NCBI GenBank assembly: GCA_964343805.1
Contig: CAYFLR010000002.1
Span: 124,001-188,000, forward strand
Origin: CAYFLR01 sp964343805
GTDB lineage: Bacteria > Bdellovibrionota_B > Oligoflexia > CAYFLR01
Length of the DNA: 64,000 bases
Reading direction: 5' to 3'
Positions 19,415 through 28,959 of the stretch are shown piece by piece. Each line of letters starts with the position of its first letter. The first letter of the stretch is position 1. The notes below the pieces were generated by a model. It did not search any database. It was not told the origin of the DNA and was given only the letters and a program-made list of their open reading frames with translations. The position numbers and the translations under genes were made by a program.

Positions 19415-19535
19415 TTTATTTGCTCAAATCAACTTCCCCTATATAGCATAAATTTTAATATTTAAAATCAAAAAATTTACTGATAGGGTGAGGCCAAATT
19501 TTAGAGATGGGTAAAAACAGCAGGTGGAGTCTAAA

Positions 19536-20965
19536 GTGAGTGAACAAATTAAAATGAGTGAACTTCCAGTATTTGATTCATCCGACTATCCCATGTGGGA
19601 AAAATTGGTGCAAAAGCAACTTAAAACCGATGACATTAGTGGTCATTTGACCAAAGATATCTTGGAAAGGTTTCCAATCAAAATGCTCTATACTAAAGAG
19701 GATGGAAAAGAAACGTTGACCGGTGATCTCTTTTCCAAACCACCAGTGGATCATAAAATATGCGCTGAAATCGCCCCAGCTGATATCAACGGTTGCATTG
19801 ATCAAATCGTAGAAAACAAAGAAAATGGTGTCACTCACCTGTTTTTCCCACGTGAGAGTATTCCACTCTATTTAAAAGAAGAGGATTTAAACTCTTTGAT
19901 GGGCCGTGGAAATCGCAAAGGCATCAAAATCTTCTTAGCCACTGGGGATCATTGGCAAACCCTATCCCGGAATATGGGTAAAATCCTCTCCTTTAATGAA
20001 AAGAATAAATGGCAATTCTCACCTATTTGTNNNNNNNNNNGGAACTTGTAAGTGCCGGCCGTTTATCCTCATCTCCAGAAACGATAATGAAAGACATAGC
20101 GGGTCTCATGCAAGATAAAACCGCCTGTGGATTGCTTAATCCGGTGATAAAAGTAGATGCGGCGATTTGGGGAAACGCGGGAGCAAATGGGGTCGAAGAG
20201 CTGGCCGCATTTGGATCCAATACTATCTATTATCTAAAAACCTTAATGGCCGGTGGTTTGGATTTACAAAAGATTCTTCCCCGACTCCATTTCCACTTTT
20301 CCATTGGTCCGAACTTCTTCCTTGAAATAGGGAAATTGCGGGCCGCTCGAATTCTTTGGCATCAAATTTTATCTGGTTTTGAGCTAGTAGAACCTTATCT
20401 AGAGATGAACTGTTTTGCCTCCACCGTGAAGTGGAACAAGATTAAAAAGGATTCTCACACAAATATTATCAGAGGAAGTATTGAGTCTTTGGCGGGCTAT
20501 ATTGGCGGATGCGAAGGGGTTTTACCCACTCACTTTAATCGTGAGAATGCTGAAGATCAGCGCTTGGCCAGAAGGTTAGAACGAAATACTCAACATGTAC
20601 TCCTCGAAGAGACCCATGTTAATAAAGTGGTGGATCCGGCCAAAGGGTCTTGGTTGGTGGAGTCCATAACCGATGAATTAGCGAGTTCAGCCTGGAAAAA
20701 AATTCAAGCGATGGAAAAGGAAGGGGGATTTTTTGCTTCACTGCAAAAGGGCACATTGCAAAAGGAGGTGGCTGAAAGTGCTCAAAACCGATTGGATTAT
20801 TTTACCGAAGAAAAATCAATTTTAGTGGGAGGCAATCGCTTCACTCCCACCGAATCGGAACCGGAGGCCAAGTGTGCAAAGAACTGGGCTGATGTGGTGA
20901 AGACGGAAAGTCTGGAAAGTGAAATAACCATTACCTCAATTAAGGAGCTTTCATTACCATGGTAA
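19536..20965 (+). CDS. mutA: Methylmalonyl-CoA mutase small (beta) subunit (crosses an assembly gap)
   Basis: One gene is interrupted by the N run at 20031-20040, which changes the apparent frame: the 5' part ends QFSPIC and the 3' part resumes ELVSAGRL. GTG 19536 is preferred over GTG 19524 because AGGTGGAG lies 6 bases upstream of it. The protein shows the mutase TIM-barrel motifs LPRLHFHFSIGPNFFLEIGK and ARILWHQIL but no cobalamin-binding domain, as expected for the non-catalytic small subunit. Its stop overlaps the start of the large subunit. The number of residues missing in the gap is unknown. Confidence 0.9.
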
Positions 20966-23109
20966 AAAGTAATCCCGATTTTACAAATATAGATCTAAAA
21001 ATACCTCGAAAAAAAGAGTCCTTCTCTAAAGAGCAAATGAACGCCCTTTTAAAGAGTGCATTTCAAACAGTGGAACAAATTCCCATTCATTCTGCCTATC
21101 ATGAGGATGATTTAAAAGAGTGTGGGCACCTCAATTATCTGCCTGGAATAGCCCCTTTTTCGAGGGGACCTTATCCCACTATGTATGCTGTGCGTCCTTG
21201 GACGATCCGTCAGTATGCCGGCTTCTCTACTGCTGAAGAGAGCAATGCCTTTTATCGGAAAAATTTAGCTGCAGGTCAAAAAGGTCTATCCGTGGCCTTC
21301 GATTTGGCAACCCATCGAGGATATGACTCGGATCACCCCAGAGTCACTGGAGATGTGGGTAAGGCTGGAGTGGCGATAGATTCTGTTTTGGATATGAAAA
21401 TTTTATTTGATCAAATTCCTTTAGATAAAATGTCTGTGTCCATGACCATGAATGGAGCGGTTATTCCTATTCTTGCTTTCTACATTGTCGCGGCGTTAGA
21501 GCAGGGAGTTTCTCTAGAGCAACTTTCTGGAACCATTCAAAATGATATTCTCAAAGAGTATATGGTGCGGAATACTTATATTTACCCGCCGGCTCCCTCG
21601 ATGCGGATTATTGCTGATATATTTTCCTACACTTCCAAAAATATGCCTAAGTTTAATAGCATCAGTATTTCCGGATATCATATGCAAGAGGCAGGAGCTT
21701 CTGCGGATCTTGAAATGGCTTACACTTTAGCTGATGGGTTAGAGTATGTGAGAACGGGACTTAAAGCGGGTATCGATATTGATGCTTTTGCTCCCAGGCT
21801 CTCTTTTTTCTGGGGCTCAGGCATGAACTATTTCATGGAAATTGCCAAAATGCGAAGTGCTCGTATTTTGTGGGCTAAGCTCATGAAAACCTTCAATCCT
21901 AAAAATCCCAAATCGATGATGCTCCGGACTCATACCCAAACCTCGGGTTGGAGTTTAGCGGCTCAAGATCCTTTTAATAATGTGGTAAGAACTGCGGTGG
22001 AAGCTATGGCTGCCGCCATGGGTCATACTCAATCTTTACATACTAACTCTTTGGATGAAGCGATTGCTTTGCCCACAGACTTCTCTGCTCGGATTGCCAG
22101 GAATACTCAACTTTACTTGCAAAACGAAACCGGTATTTGTGATGTGATTGATCCCTGGGCGGGCTCTTATTATGTTGAGAAACTCACCCACGACCTTTTA
22201 CAAAGAGCCATAAAACATTTAGATGAAGTGGAAGAGATGGGGGGCATGTCTAAAGCTATTGAAACAGGATTACCAAAACTGAGAATTGAAGAGTCAGCCG
22301 CTCGTAGGCAAGCCTTAATTGATTCAGGGAAAGAGACCATTATAGGTGTGAATAAATTTAAACCTGATTATGAAGAGCCTTTAAATCTCCTGGAAGTCGA
22401 CAATACGATGGTGAGAGATAAACAGATAGAGAGGCTCACTCAAATGCGAAAAGAGCGTAACGAAAGTGATGTGCATAATTGTTTAACTGCCTTGGAAAAA
22501 GCATGCGACACCGGGGAAGGTAATTTGCTGGCCTTAGCGGTAGAAGCGGCAAAAGTCAGGTGCAGTTTAGGCGAAATTTCTAGTGCAATGGAAAAAGTTT
22601 ATGGACGGCATAAAGCGGTCACTCGTTCCAGTACGGGTATTTATAGTCAGGTTTTTGGAGCCAGTAACGAAGTGAAAGACATTAGAGAATCGACTGAAAA
22701 CTTTCTTGAAAAAGAAGGCCGACGTCCTCGAATACTGGTAGCAAAACTCGGGCAGGATGGGCATGACCGAGGAGCTAAAGTGATAGCCACGGCCTTTGCT
22801 GATTTAGGTTTCGATGTAGATATTGGTCCTCTCTTTCAGGTGCCCGAAGAGGTGGCAAAGCAGGCCGTTGAAAACGATGTCCATATGGTGGGTGTTAGTA
22901 CTTTGGCAGGAGGTCATAAGACTCTCTTACCGGAGTTAGTCAAGGAATTAGAGAAAATAGGACGCTCTGATATTACCGTGATTGCGGGAGGAGTGATTCC
23001 AGAAAATGATTATGAATTTCTGCGAGAAAACGGTGTTTCTTATATTTTTGGTCCGGGAACTATCATTCCTGAAGCTGCCAAAGAGTTATTAAAAGGATTA
23101 AATGGGTAA
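20959..23109 (+). CDS. mutB: Methylmalonyl-CoA mutase large (alpha) subunit
   Basis: The 716-residue adenosylcobalamin enzyme isomerises methylmalonyl-CoA to succinyl-CoA. The catalytic barrel carries RPWTIRQYAGF, FDLATHRGYDSDHPRV and the substrate-pocket TMNGAVIP. The C-terminal cobalamin domain has DGHDRGAKVIA, whose His ligates cobalt, then VGVSTLAGGH and the GG of VIAGGVIP. The length is typical. It overlaps mutA by 7 bases. No epimerase or MeaB-type chaperone gene accompanies it in the window, so those must lie elsewhere if the pathway is complete. Confidence 0.96.
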   Translation: MVKSNPDFTNIDLKIPRKKESFSKEQMNALLKSAFQTVEQIPIHSAYHEDDLKECGHLNYLPGIAPFSRGPYPTMYAVRPWTIRQYAGFSTAEESNAFYRKNLAAGQKGLSVAFDLATHRGYDSDHPRVTGDVGKAGVAIDSVLDMKILFDQIPLDKMSVSMTMNGAVIPILAFYIVAALEQGVSLEQLSGTIQNDILKEYMVRNTYIYPPAPSMRIIADIFSYTSKNMPKFNSISISGYHMQEAGASADLEMAYTLADGLEYVRTGLKAGIDIDAFAPRLSFFWGSGMNYFMEIAKMRSARILWAKLMKTFNPKNPKSMMLRTHTQTSGWSLAAQDPFNNVVRTAVEAMAAAMGHTQSLHTNSLDEAIALPTDFSARIARNTQLYLQNETGICDVIDPWAGSYYVEKLTHDLLQRAIKHLDEVEEMGGMSKAIETGLPKLRIEESAARRQALIDSGKETIIGVNKFKPDYEEPLNLLEVDNTMVRDKQIERLTQMRKERNESDVHNCLTALEKACDTGEGNLLALAVEAAKVRCSLGEISSAMEKVYGRHKAVTRSSTGIYSQVFGASNEVKDIRESTENFLEKEGRRPRILVAKLGQDGHDRGAKVIATAFADLGFDVDIGPLFQVPEEVAKQAVENDVHMVGVSTLAGGHKTLLPELVKELEKIGRSDITVIAGGVIPENDYEFLRENGVSYIFGPGTIIPEAAKELLKGLNG

Positions 23110-23124
23110 ATTTTGAGGAAGTCT

Positions 23125-24294
23125 ATGAAAATCAGTCTAGCCATTTGGTGCTCTGTATTTTTTATGCCCCTGCTAATGGGGCAAACCTCTACAGTTGAGA
23201 TCTCTTTTTTTGTTCATCTTCCCGATCATTTTAGAAATGTAAAAAATCTTTTTATAACCGGTGACCATGAAAGTGCGGGGCACTGGCAAGCTGATTTCCT
23301 TCCTTTGCAGAAAAATGGAGATCATTTTTATACTCAACTCACATTGCCCAAAGGCACTCCTCTCTCGTATAAATTAAATTTAGGTAATTGGTCCCAGGTG
23401 GAAACCTTTGCTAACGGAGATCAAAGACCCAATCGTTTTATTCAGTGTGAAAATGATTGTACGGTTTATTTAAAGGTAGAAAATTTTCATCTTCACTCAT
23501 TTCATGGGGTTCCTGAAACCGCCGTTGATTCTATTTTTTATCATCATGATATCTACTCTTCTCATTTTGATAATTACCGGTCGCTGGCGGTGTACCTTCC
23601 TCCTGGCTACAATGAGAATCCAGAACAACATTTCCCGGTGCTTTATGCTCTAGATGGAAATCAGCTTTTTGATCGAGCTGAGCCAGGTTTTTTAGTGGGA
23701 GAGTGGGGATTGGATGAACAACTGACCAAGTTAATTTTAGAAAAAAAGATTCCGCCCGTCATTGTGGTTGCTGTTTATAACACCAGTAAACGCAAGGAAG
23801 AGTATCTTTTTGGTAATACCTATCCTGATTTTGGTCAGGGTGAGTACTACGCCAAATTTCTCATAGACCAAGTAAAACCTTTAGTGGACAGACATTACCG
23901 GACACTAACGGATCGATCTAACACCTATTTAATGGGTGCTTCCTTTGGCGGTATCTTTACCCTTTATAGTCTGTGGCAACATGGAGATGTTTTTAGTCGA
24001 TTTGCTGCATTGTCGGCTGCTTACTGGTGGCAAGATCAAAAGATATTTCGTCTAATGAAAAGTACCCAGCCTGAGACCATTCCAGAGAGGATCTGGTTAG
24101 ATATGGGGGACAATGAAGATGGAGGTTTTGTAACCGGAGTCGGTGATATGGAAACAGCAAAATCCATCATTACCAGGCAATTAAACTTGAGTCGGGCCCA
24201 AATAACTACCTATGTCCATAAGGGGGGGCAGCATCGAGCTGAATCCTTTGGACAAAGACTTCCCTTGATTCTAGAATTTCTGTTAAATGATTAA
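23125..24294 (+). CDS. Exported esterase with N-terminal starch-binding-like domain
   Basis: ATG 23125 follows GAGGAAG by 3 bases; the longer TTG 23113 start lacks a site. Residues 1-20 are a signal peptide. Residues 22-115 resemble a CBM20/CBM48-like beta domain (FITGDHESAGHWQADFLPL, LPKGTPLSYKLNLGNW). From about residue 135 an alpha/beta hydrolase of the enterochelin-esterase/Esterase-D type follows, with RSLAVYLPPGYNE, YALDGNQLF and the nucleophile elbow GASFGG. The catalytic His may be that in KGGQHRAESF near the C terminus. It probably de-esterifies a polysaccharide or a siderophore-like ester outside the cytoplasm. The gene begins 15 bases after mutB but looks functionally separate. Confidence 0.8.
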   Translation: MKISLAIWCSVFFMPLLMGQTSTVEISFFVHLPDHFRNVKNLFITGDHESAGHWQADFLPLQKNGDHFYTQLTLPKGTPLSYKLNLGNWSQVETFANGDQRPNRFIQCENDCTVYLKVENFHLHSFHGVPETAVDSIFYHHDIYSSHFDNYRSLAVYLPPGYNENPEQHFPVLYALDGNQLFDRAEPGFLVGEWGLDEQLTKLILEKKIPPVIVVAVYNTSKRKEEYLFGNTYPDFGQGEYYAKFLIDQVKPLVDRHYRTLTDRSNTYLMGASFGGIFTLYSLWQHGDVFSRFAALSAAYWWQDQKIFRLMKSTQPETIPERIWLDMGDNEDGGFVTGVGDMETAKSIITRQLNLSRAQITTYVHKGGQHRAESFGQRLPLILEFLLND

Positions 24295-24311
24295 CCTCTT
24301 CCGGAGAAAAT

Positions 24312-25819
24312 GTGGTAAATTATCTTCGATTAGCTCTATTAGTAATGATGACCCCATTATTTGCAACTATAGAAGAGAGCTCTATGATCACAGTTTATTT
24401 TGAAAAACCTGATAGTTGGGAACAGGCTTTTATTTGGTTTGATAGTAATTCAGATGGAAGTTGGGAAACCTCTGCTCCTAATCCTGGCGATCCAATGGGA
24501 AAAATGACCCACGTGGATGGAAATTGGTATAAAAAAGAATTCACAGGAATTAAATTTGTCAGCTTTCTTTTTAATGATGGACGTAAATGGTTTAATAACT
24601 CATCCATTTTCCAACATCGCCAATACTATACTGATAAAGACATTTGGATCACCAGTGAAGGGGTCAGTCTCCCTCAAAATGAGCTCGGGCTTAAAGTATA
24701 TTTTTATAAGCCAGATGATTGGAAGACTCCTCACATCTATCTTTGGGACAGCAAACCTCATAATCTGCATTCTGTGTGGCCGGGTGTTCCCATGAAGGAG
24801 GAAGGGCAAGGATGGTACTCTTTCCAGGTCGTTTCTCAGATTTCCACTCATCTTATTTTTAATGATGGAGAAAATAAGCAAACAGCCGATTTATGGCGAT
24901 CTGCGAACGGCTGGTATAAAGAGGNNNNNNNNNNTGGTGGGATATTCATCCTGACACTCACAAACTTTTTGGTTTTCCGGGAGGAAAGTGGAAAGCTCTG
25001 ATGCTCAGCTTTGATGATGGAAGCACTACCGATCGAGCCTTTATGGATTTGGTAAATGAATATGAGCTGAAGGCGAGTATCCACCTCAATGCGGGAAAAT
25101 TGAGTTCTCCTGGAACGGATACCGGATATCTTAATCAAGGTGAGCTCTCCTCTCTTTTTTGGGGGCATGAAATCTCTGGTCACTCATTGACCCATCCTTG
25201 GCTCAGTCAACTGGATTATACTTCCCAAGTGGCAGAAATAGCTCTTGATAAAAAGTTCTTAGAAGATTATGTGAAGCGGCCTGTGCGTAGTATGAGCTAT
25301 CCCTTTGGTGATTATAATCAAGACACCTTGGATTTGCTCCCTAAATTGGGAATTGAATATGCGCGCACGGCAAAAAATAGCCTAGATTTTTCTCTTCCTA
25401 AGAGATTTGGTGAATGGACAGGAACCGCGAGCACCGGCCATCTTTTTGATTGCTTTCATCATGGCGAGACTCCGAGAACTCTCCGGATGGAGATGGTCGA
25501 TTCTTTTTTAAATTGGAAGCAAAAGGAGATGGCACTCTTTATGCTTTGGGGACATAGTTGGGAATTTGCCAGTGGAGAACAGGGAAAGTGTAACTGGGCT
25601 GAATTAGAAGATCTTTTTAATAAACTTGGGTTACAAACCGATGTTTGGTATGCTACTGGTATAGCAATAATAGACTATTTAAAGGCTTTAACAGAGGTGA
25701 CCTTTGAAGATGATGGAAAAAAGGTCATTAATACGACTCACCGGACCATTTGGGTAAATAAACAGGGGCAATTGGTCGAGTTAGCCATTGGGGAGGAGTT
25801 AAATTTGATCCTCCCCTAG
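24312..25819 (+). CDS. Exported polysaccharide deacetylase with two N-terminal CBM25/26-like domains (crosses an assembly gap)
   Basis: The N run at 24925-24934 hides that the frame ending GWYKE continues as WDIHPDTHKLFGFPGGKW and runs into MLSFDDG at 25001. The two pieces are therefore one gene. GTG 24312 has GGAG 6 bases upstream. After a signal peptide come two similar modules of about 90 residues (VYFEKPDSWEQAFIWFD and VYFYKPDDWKTPHIYLWD), typical of starch-binding CBM25/26 domains. The C-terminal NodB-type domain (CE4) shows LSFDDG (catalytic and metal Asp), the metal ligands in GHSLTHPW, and SYPFGDYN. It likely removes N- or O-acetyl groups from a bound polysaccharide. Confidence 0.85.
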
Positions 25820-25827
25820 GAGGGTGA

Positions 25828-27108
25828 ATGAACTTTTCATTTCAAAAAATACTTTCCGTTTTTTTCCTAACAACTTTTCTTTGGCTGTTTGGGACTCCAC
25901 TTTTTTCCTGTGGAGAACTGGAGCATCGCCATACTCAACAATCAGCCTCCGAGTATCGACAGCAGGTTTTAAGAGATTTAATTAAAGAGAAAACCGTTGC
26001 TTCGGTACGTATTCACCCAGACGGTTCTAAATTACCTATCGTCCTTTTAAATAAAGAGACTCTAGCTAACCCTTTAGTGAGAAGAGTTCTAAAAGACACC
26101 TTGGGTTTTGGTATGGATGTATCCCATGGTAAAAGAGACAACGTGGATCATGGCTATTTTCGAGTGGGAGATCGTTATTTAGTAGATATTATTCATCAAG
26201 GAATGGGCGAGCACCGAGTGGAAGGCGTGGTTCAATACGGGAGTAATGAACTCAATGTGACCGGTTTACGTTTTTTAGAAGTGGAGGGGTATTTAAAGCA
26301 GAGAAAAGAAAACTCTCGGGTTCAAATCGAACTGGCCTATGTGGCTTCTCCCAAAGAGATCAAAATAGCAGAAACCTACCATAAGATGAGAAGAGCCGGA
26401 CTCGTGAATGTAATTATTGAATCCATCATGCGCTTTCAAGCTGGAGGAGATCCTAATAACCCGATGCTTGAATACTTTCGTAAGCAACCTCGTATGATGC
26501 TCGATATGCGTTATACCAATAACTGCTGCACCTATGGAATGGGGAGCCGAATTCCTGAGCATATGAACCATATCCAATGGAAAGTGGGAGAGATGGGGAT
26601 CCAAATCAGAGAACTCATAGAGCGAGGGGATGTGCAAGTATTCTTAGATCGAGCTATAGAAAAACTCTACAAAGCTGATTGGAAAGATCCTGAACAACTT
26701 CATCCCGATATGATGGATATTCCCGAATTTCAAAATATTCTCATGCCCATTATTAGAGAGTTTAATCTCAAAAGCCAGCAACGCAAGGATCTTATGGCCT
26801 ACCTAGTTGCTTTCCGAGTCTCAGAAAAGTATATGGAGTTGGTCAGAGAACAAGGTTCCAATGTCTATGGGGGATGGGATGCTGACCCTTGGAACCATTG
26901 GCCCAACGAATGGTCAGGACATCGTACGGAATTTGATAGCCAAAATCCTCGCAGTACTGCACTGTTTGTCTACTGCGACTGGAAAGAAGCGCCCGAACTT
27001 TTTCGTCAAGGCAAGTTCCAATTTGAGGGGGCCATTTGGAGTGTTCTAAGAACGGAAAATAGTCCTAATGGTTTCAAACAGGTGCCTGTTGAGTCTGTAG
27101 AATTTTAA
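25828..27108 (+). CDS. Exported protein of unknown family
   Basis: The 426-residue protein follows a strong AGGAGGG site, 8 bases after the deacetylase gene. Its first 28 residues are a signal peptide ending GTPLFSC, which could be a lipobox. The body is mixed alpha/beta with many His, Tyr and Trp residues, a Cys pair in TNNCCTYGMG (about residue 230) and a Trp-rich stretch YGGWDADPWNHWPNEWSGH (about 349-367) that could bind carbohydrate or metal. I do not recognise the family. The neighbours suggest a part in polysaccharide metabolism. Its last 35 bases overlap the convergent GH15 gene. Confidence 0.75.
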   Translation: MNFSFQKILSVFFLTTFLWLFGTPLFSCGELEHRHTQQSASEYRQQVLRDLIKEKTVASVRIHPDGSKLPIVLLNKETLANPLVRRVLKDTLGFGMDVSHGKRDNVDHGYFRVGDRYLVDIIHQGMGEHRVEGVVQYGSNELNVTGLRFLEVEGYLKQRKENSRVQIELAYVASPKEIKIAETYHKMRRAGLVNVIIESIMRFQAGGDPNNPMLEYFRKQPRMMLDMRYTNNCCTYGMGSRIPEHMNHIQWKVGEMGIQIRELIERGDVQVFLDRAIEKLYKADWKDPEQLHPDMMDIPEFQNILMPIIREFNLKSQQRKDLMAYLVAFRVSEKYMELVREQGSNVYGGWDADPWNHWPNEWSGHRTEFDSQNPRSTALFVYCDWKEAPELFRQGKFQFEGAIWSVLRTENSPNGFKQVPVESVEF

Positions 27109-28843
27109 AAGCACAATTAATCACTCCCACATGACAATAAGTTTGCGGAAAATTACCCCACTGAGAGAGTTCTTTCCCTTCCGCATCTTCACTCAAAAGA
27201 CCCAAGTGGTTAGCAGCTTTCAGTACTTTAGCAAACATCCTTTTGGCCTTTTGGATTTGGCCAGTTGCTGCCAATGCTTCTATATACCAAAACGTGCATA
27301 CTAAAAAAGAGGATTCCGTTGAGCCAAAATCATCTTGATGTTGATAGCGATACAAAAGTCCATTTTCTGACTTTAATTCTCGGTAAATCCCCTCCACATG
27401 AGCCTTCGCTTTTTTACTGCTCGGGTCTAGATAGCCGAAATTTACAAGTAACAGGCAGCTTGCATCTAGATGGTCTCCCTTGGTTGCTGCTTTGTATACC
27501 TTTCTTACAGGATCATAACACTGCTCAATATAGGAAATTGCTTTCCTTTGTAATTCTGCAGCATAGGTTTTTAATTTGGGATCTTGCTGATTATCAGCTA
27601 TTTTCATTGCGGCTTGACAGCCTGCCCAATGGAAAAGATAGGTGTGAGTATGATGATAAAAGATATTTCTAAATTCCCACAAACCAGAATCGGGTTGGTC
27701 CATACTTTTTTCAATCCGTCCGAGAAGATCATAGATAATATCGGTCTCAACCTTTTGATCCAATACAACTGGGAGTAGTGAAAGGATGATTTGACCATAG
27801 GCATCAAACTGTTCTTGTAGATAGGCTAAGTTCCCAATTCGTACAGGCCTATTGCCTAAATAGCCGGCCAACTTGAGGGTCGATTCTGGAATAGCCGAAG
27901 GTCCGGTTATTTTAAATACTGGTTGTAAGCGTTTACTATCCTTTCTTATCGCTTCCTGAACAAAATAAGCGTACTTTTCTAACTCTGAAAAATGAGCACA
28001 GGTATTTAACGCTGAGAGAGTGTAATAGGTGTCTCTGGGCCAACAATAACGGTAATCCCAATTCCTTTCGGTATTAGGACATTCGGGAAGTGAGGTGGTA
28101 CCTGCTGCGATAATGGCTCCGGTAGGTTCATATTGATGGAGTTTTAGAGTCAAAAGAGAGCGGGTCACTTCCTCTTGATAAATGGAGGGAAGGGTGCTTT
28201 TTCTGATCCAATTTTGCCAATAGCTGGTAGTCTCTTGTAAATAATGTTCACAACGAGAAGTTAGAGATCCTTTCAGTTTCTCATCAAATGTGAGTTCAAA
28301 GTAGAGGGCTTGGGATAGGGTGATGGGGATACGGTGTTCGATATCATGGAGAGAGGCATTCGATTTTAATTGAAGTTGATGACTCAAACCTTCAAAAGAT
28401 AGAGATTCATCTTTCTTTATAGGTGATAAATTTTGCTGGCCATAATCATAACGAGGAGAGCATTTTATTATTAATTGGGGGGTCCCCTTGATCGGAACCA
28501 CCTTTCTCACTAAACAAAGTGGCGTAAAAACTTTGTTCTCCTCCATAAAACGGGGAGCAAAATCCACCACTTTATATGAGTTTTTTTCGCTTTCAAATGT
28601 GGTTTCCAGGATGTTGGTATTGGGAATGTACTCTTGGGTGATAGAGAAATTTTGCAGATCCACCGGAGTAATTGAAAACTCTCCCCCCAAATTCCCATCT
28701 AACAGACTTCCCAAAACAAAACTGCTATCAAAGCGAGGCCAGCACAGCCATGAAACATTAGCCTGCATATTGATGTAGGCAAGGTAGTTACAATTTCCAA
28801 TAATTCCTAGGTTGTAGGTGTGGCGCTGAGGATGAGAGTCCAT
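27074..28843 (-). CDS. Glycoside hydrolase family 15 (glucoamylase/trehalase-like)
   Basis: The 589-residue protein has no signal peptide and starts with the bacterial GH15 N-terminal domain (LGIIGNCNYLAYINMQANVS, CWPRFDSSFVLGSLLD). The (alpha/alpha)6 barrel begins at about residue 215 with the substrate-binding hallmark NWDYRYCWPRDTYYTLSAL. These enzymes release glucose from alpha-glucans or split trehalose by inversion with a pair of Glu residues. AGGAAAG precedes ATG 28843. The cytoplasmic location points to glycogen, maltodextrin or trehalose turnover. Substrate choice cannot be read reliably. Confidence 0.9.
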   Translation of the reverse strand: MDSHPQRHTYNLGIIGNCNYLAYINMQANVSWLCWPRFDSSFVLGSLLDGNLGGEFSITPVDLQNFSITQEYIPNTNILETTFESEKNSYKVVDFAPRFMEENKVFTPLCLVRKVVPIKGTPQLIIKCSPRYDYGQQNLSPIKKDESLSFEGLSHQLQLKSNASLHDIEHRIPITLSQALYFELTFDEKLKGSLTSRCEHYLQETTSYWQNWIRKSTLPSIYQEEVTRSLLTLKLHQYEPTGAIIAAGTTSLPECPNTERNWDYRYCWPRDTYYTLSALNTCAHFSELEKYAYFVQEAIRKDSKRLQPVFKITGPSAIPESTLKLAGYLGNRPVRIGNLAYLQEQFDAYGQIILSLLPVVLDQKVETDIIYDLLGRIEKSMDQPDSGLWEFRNIFYHHTHTYLFHWAGCQAAMKIADNQQDPKLKTYAAELQRKAISYIEQCYDPVRKVYKAATKGDHLDASCLLLVNFGYLDPSSKKAKAHVEGIYRELKSENGLLYRYQHQDDFGSTESSFLVCTFWYIEALAATGQIQKAKRMFAKVLKAANHLGLLSEDAEGKELSQWGNFPQTYCHVGVINCAFKILQTQQAPV

Positions 28844-28959
28844 TTGACTTTCCTTTTTTTTAAGGATTATGCTAAAAACTCTTATATTATACTAAAAATA
28901 TAGTTATTGTGTTTTGACAAATAGATCTGAGGATCCGAGTTTATTATAGGAGTTTTATA

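Noticed and set aside
27265..27672. 135-codon plus-strand frame antisense to the GH15 gene
   Set aside because: It lies wholly within conserved GH15 coding sequence and has no start signal or recognisable domain.
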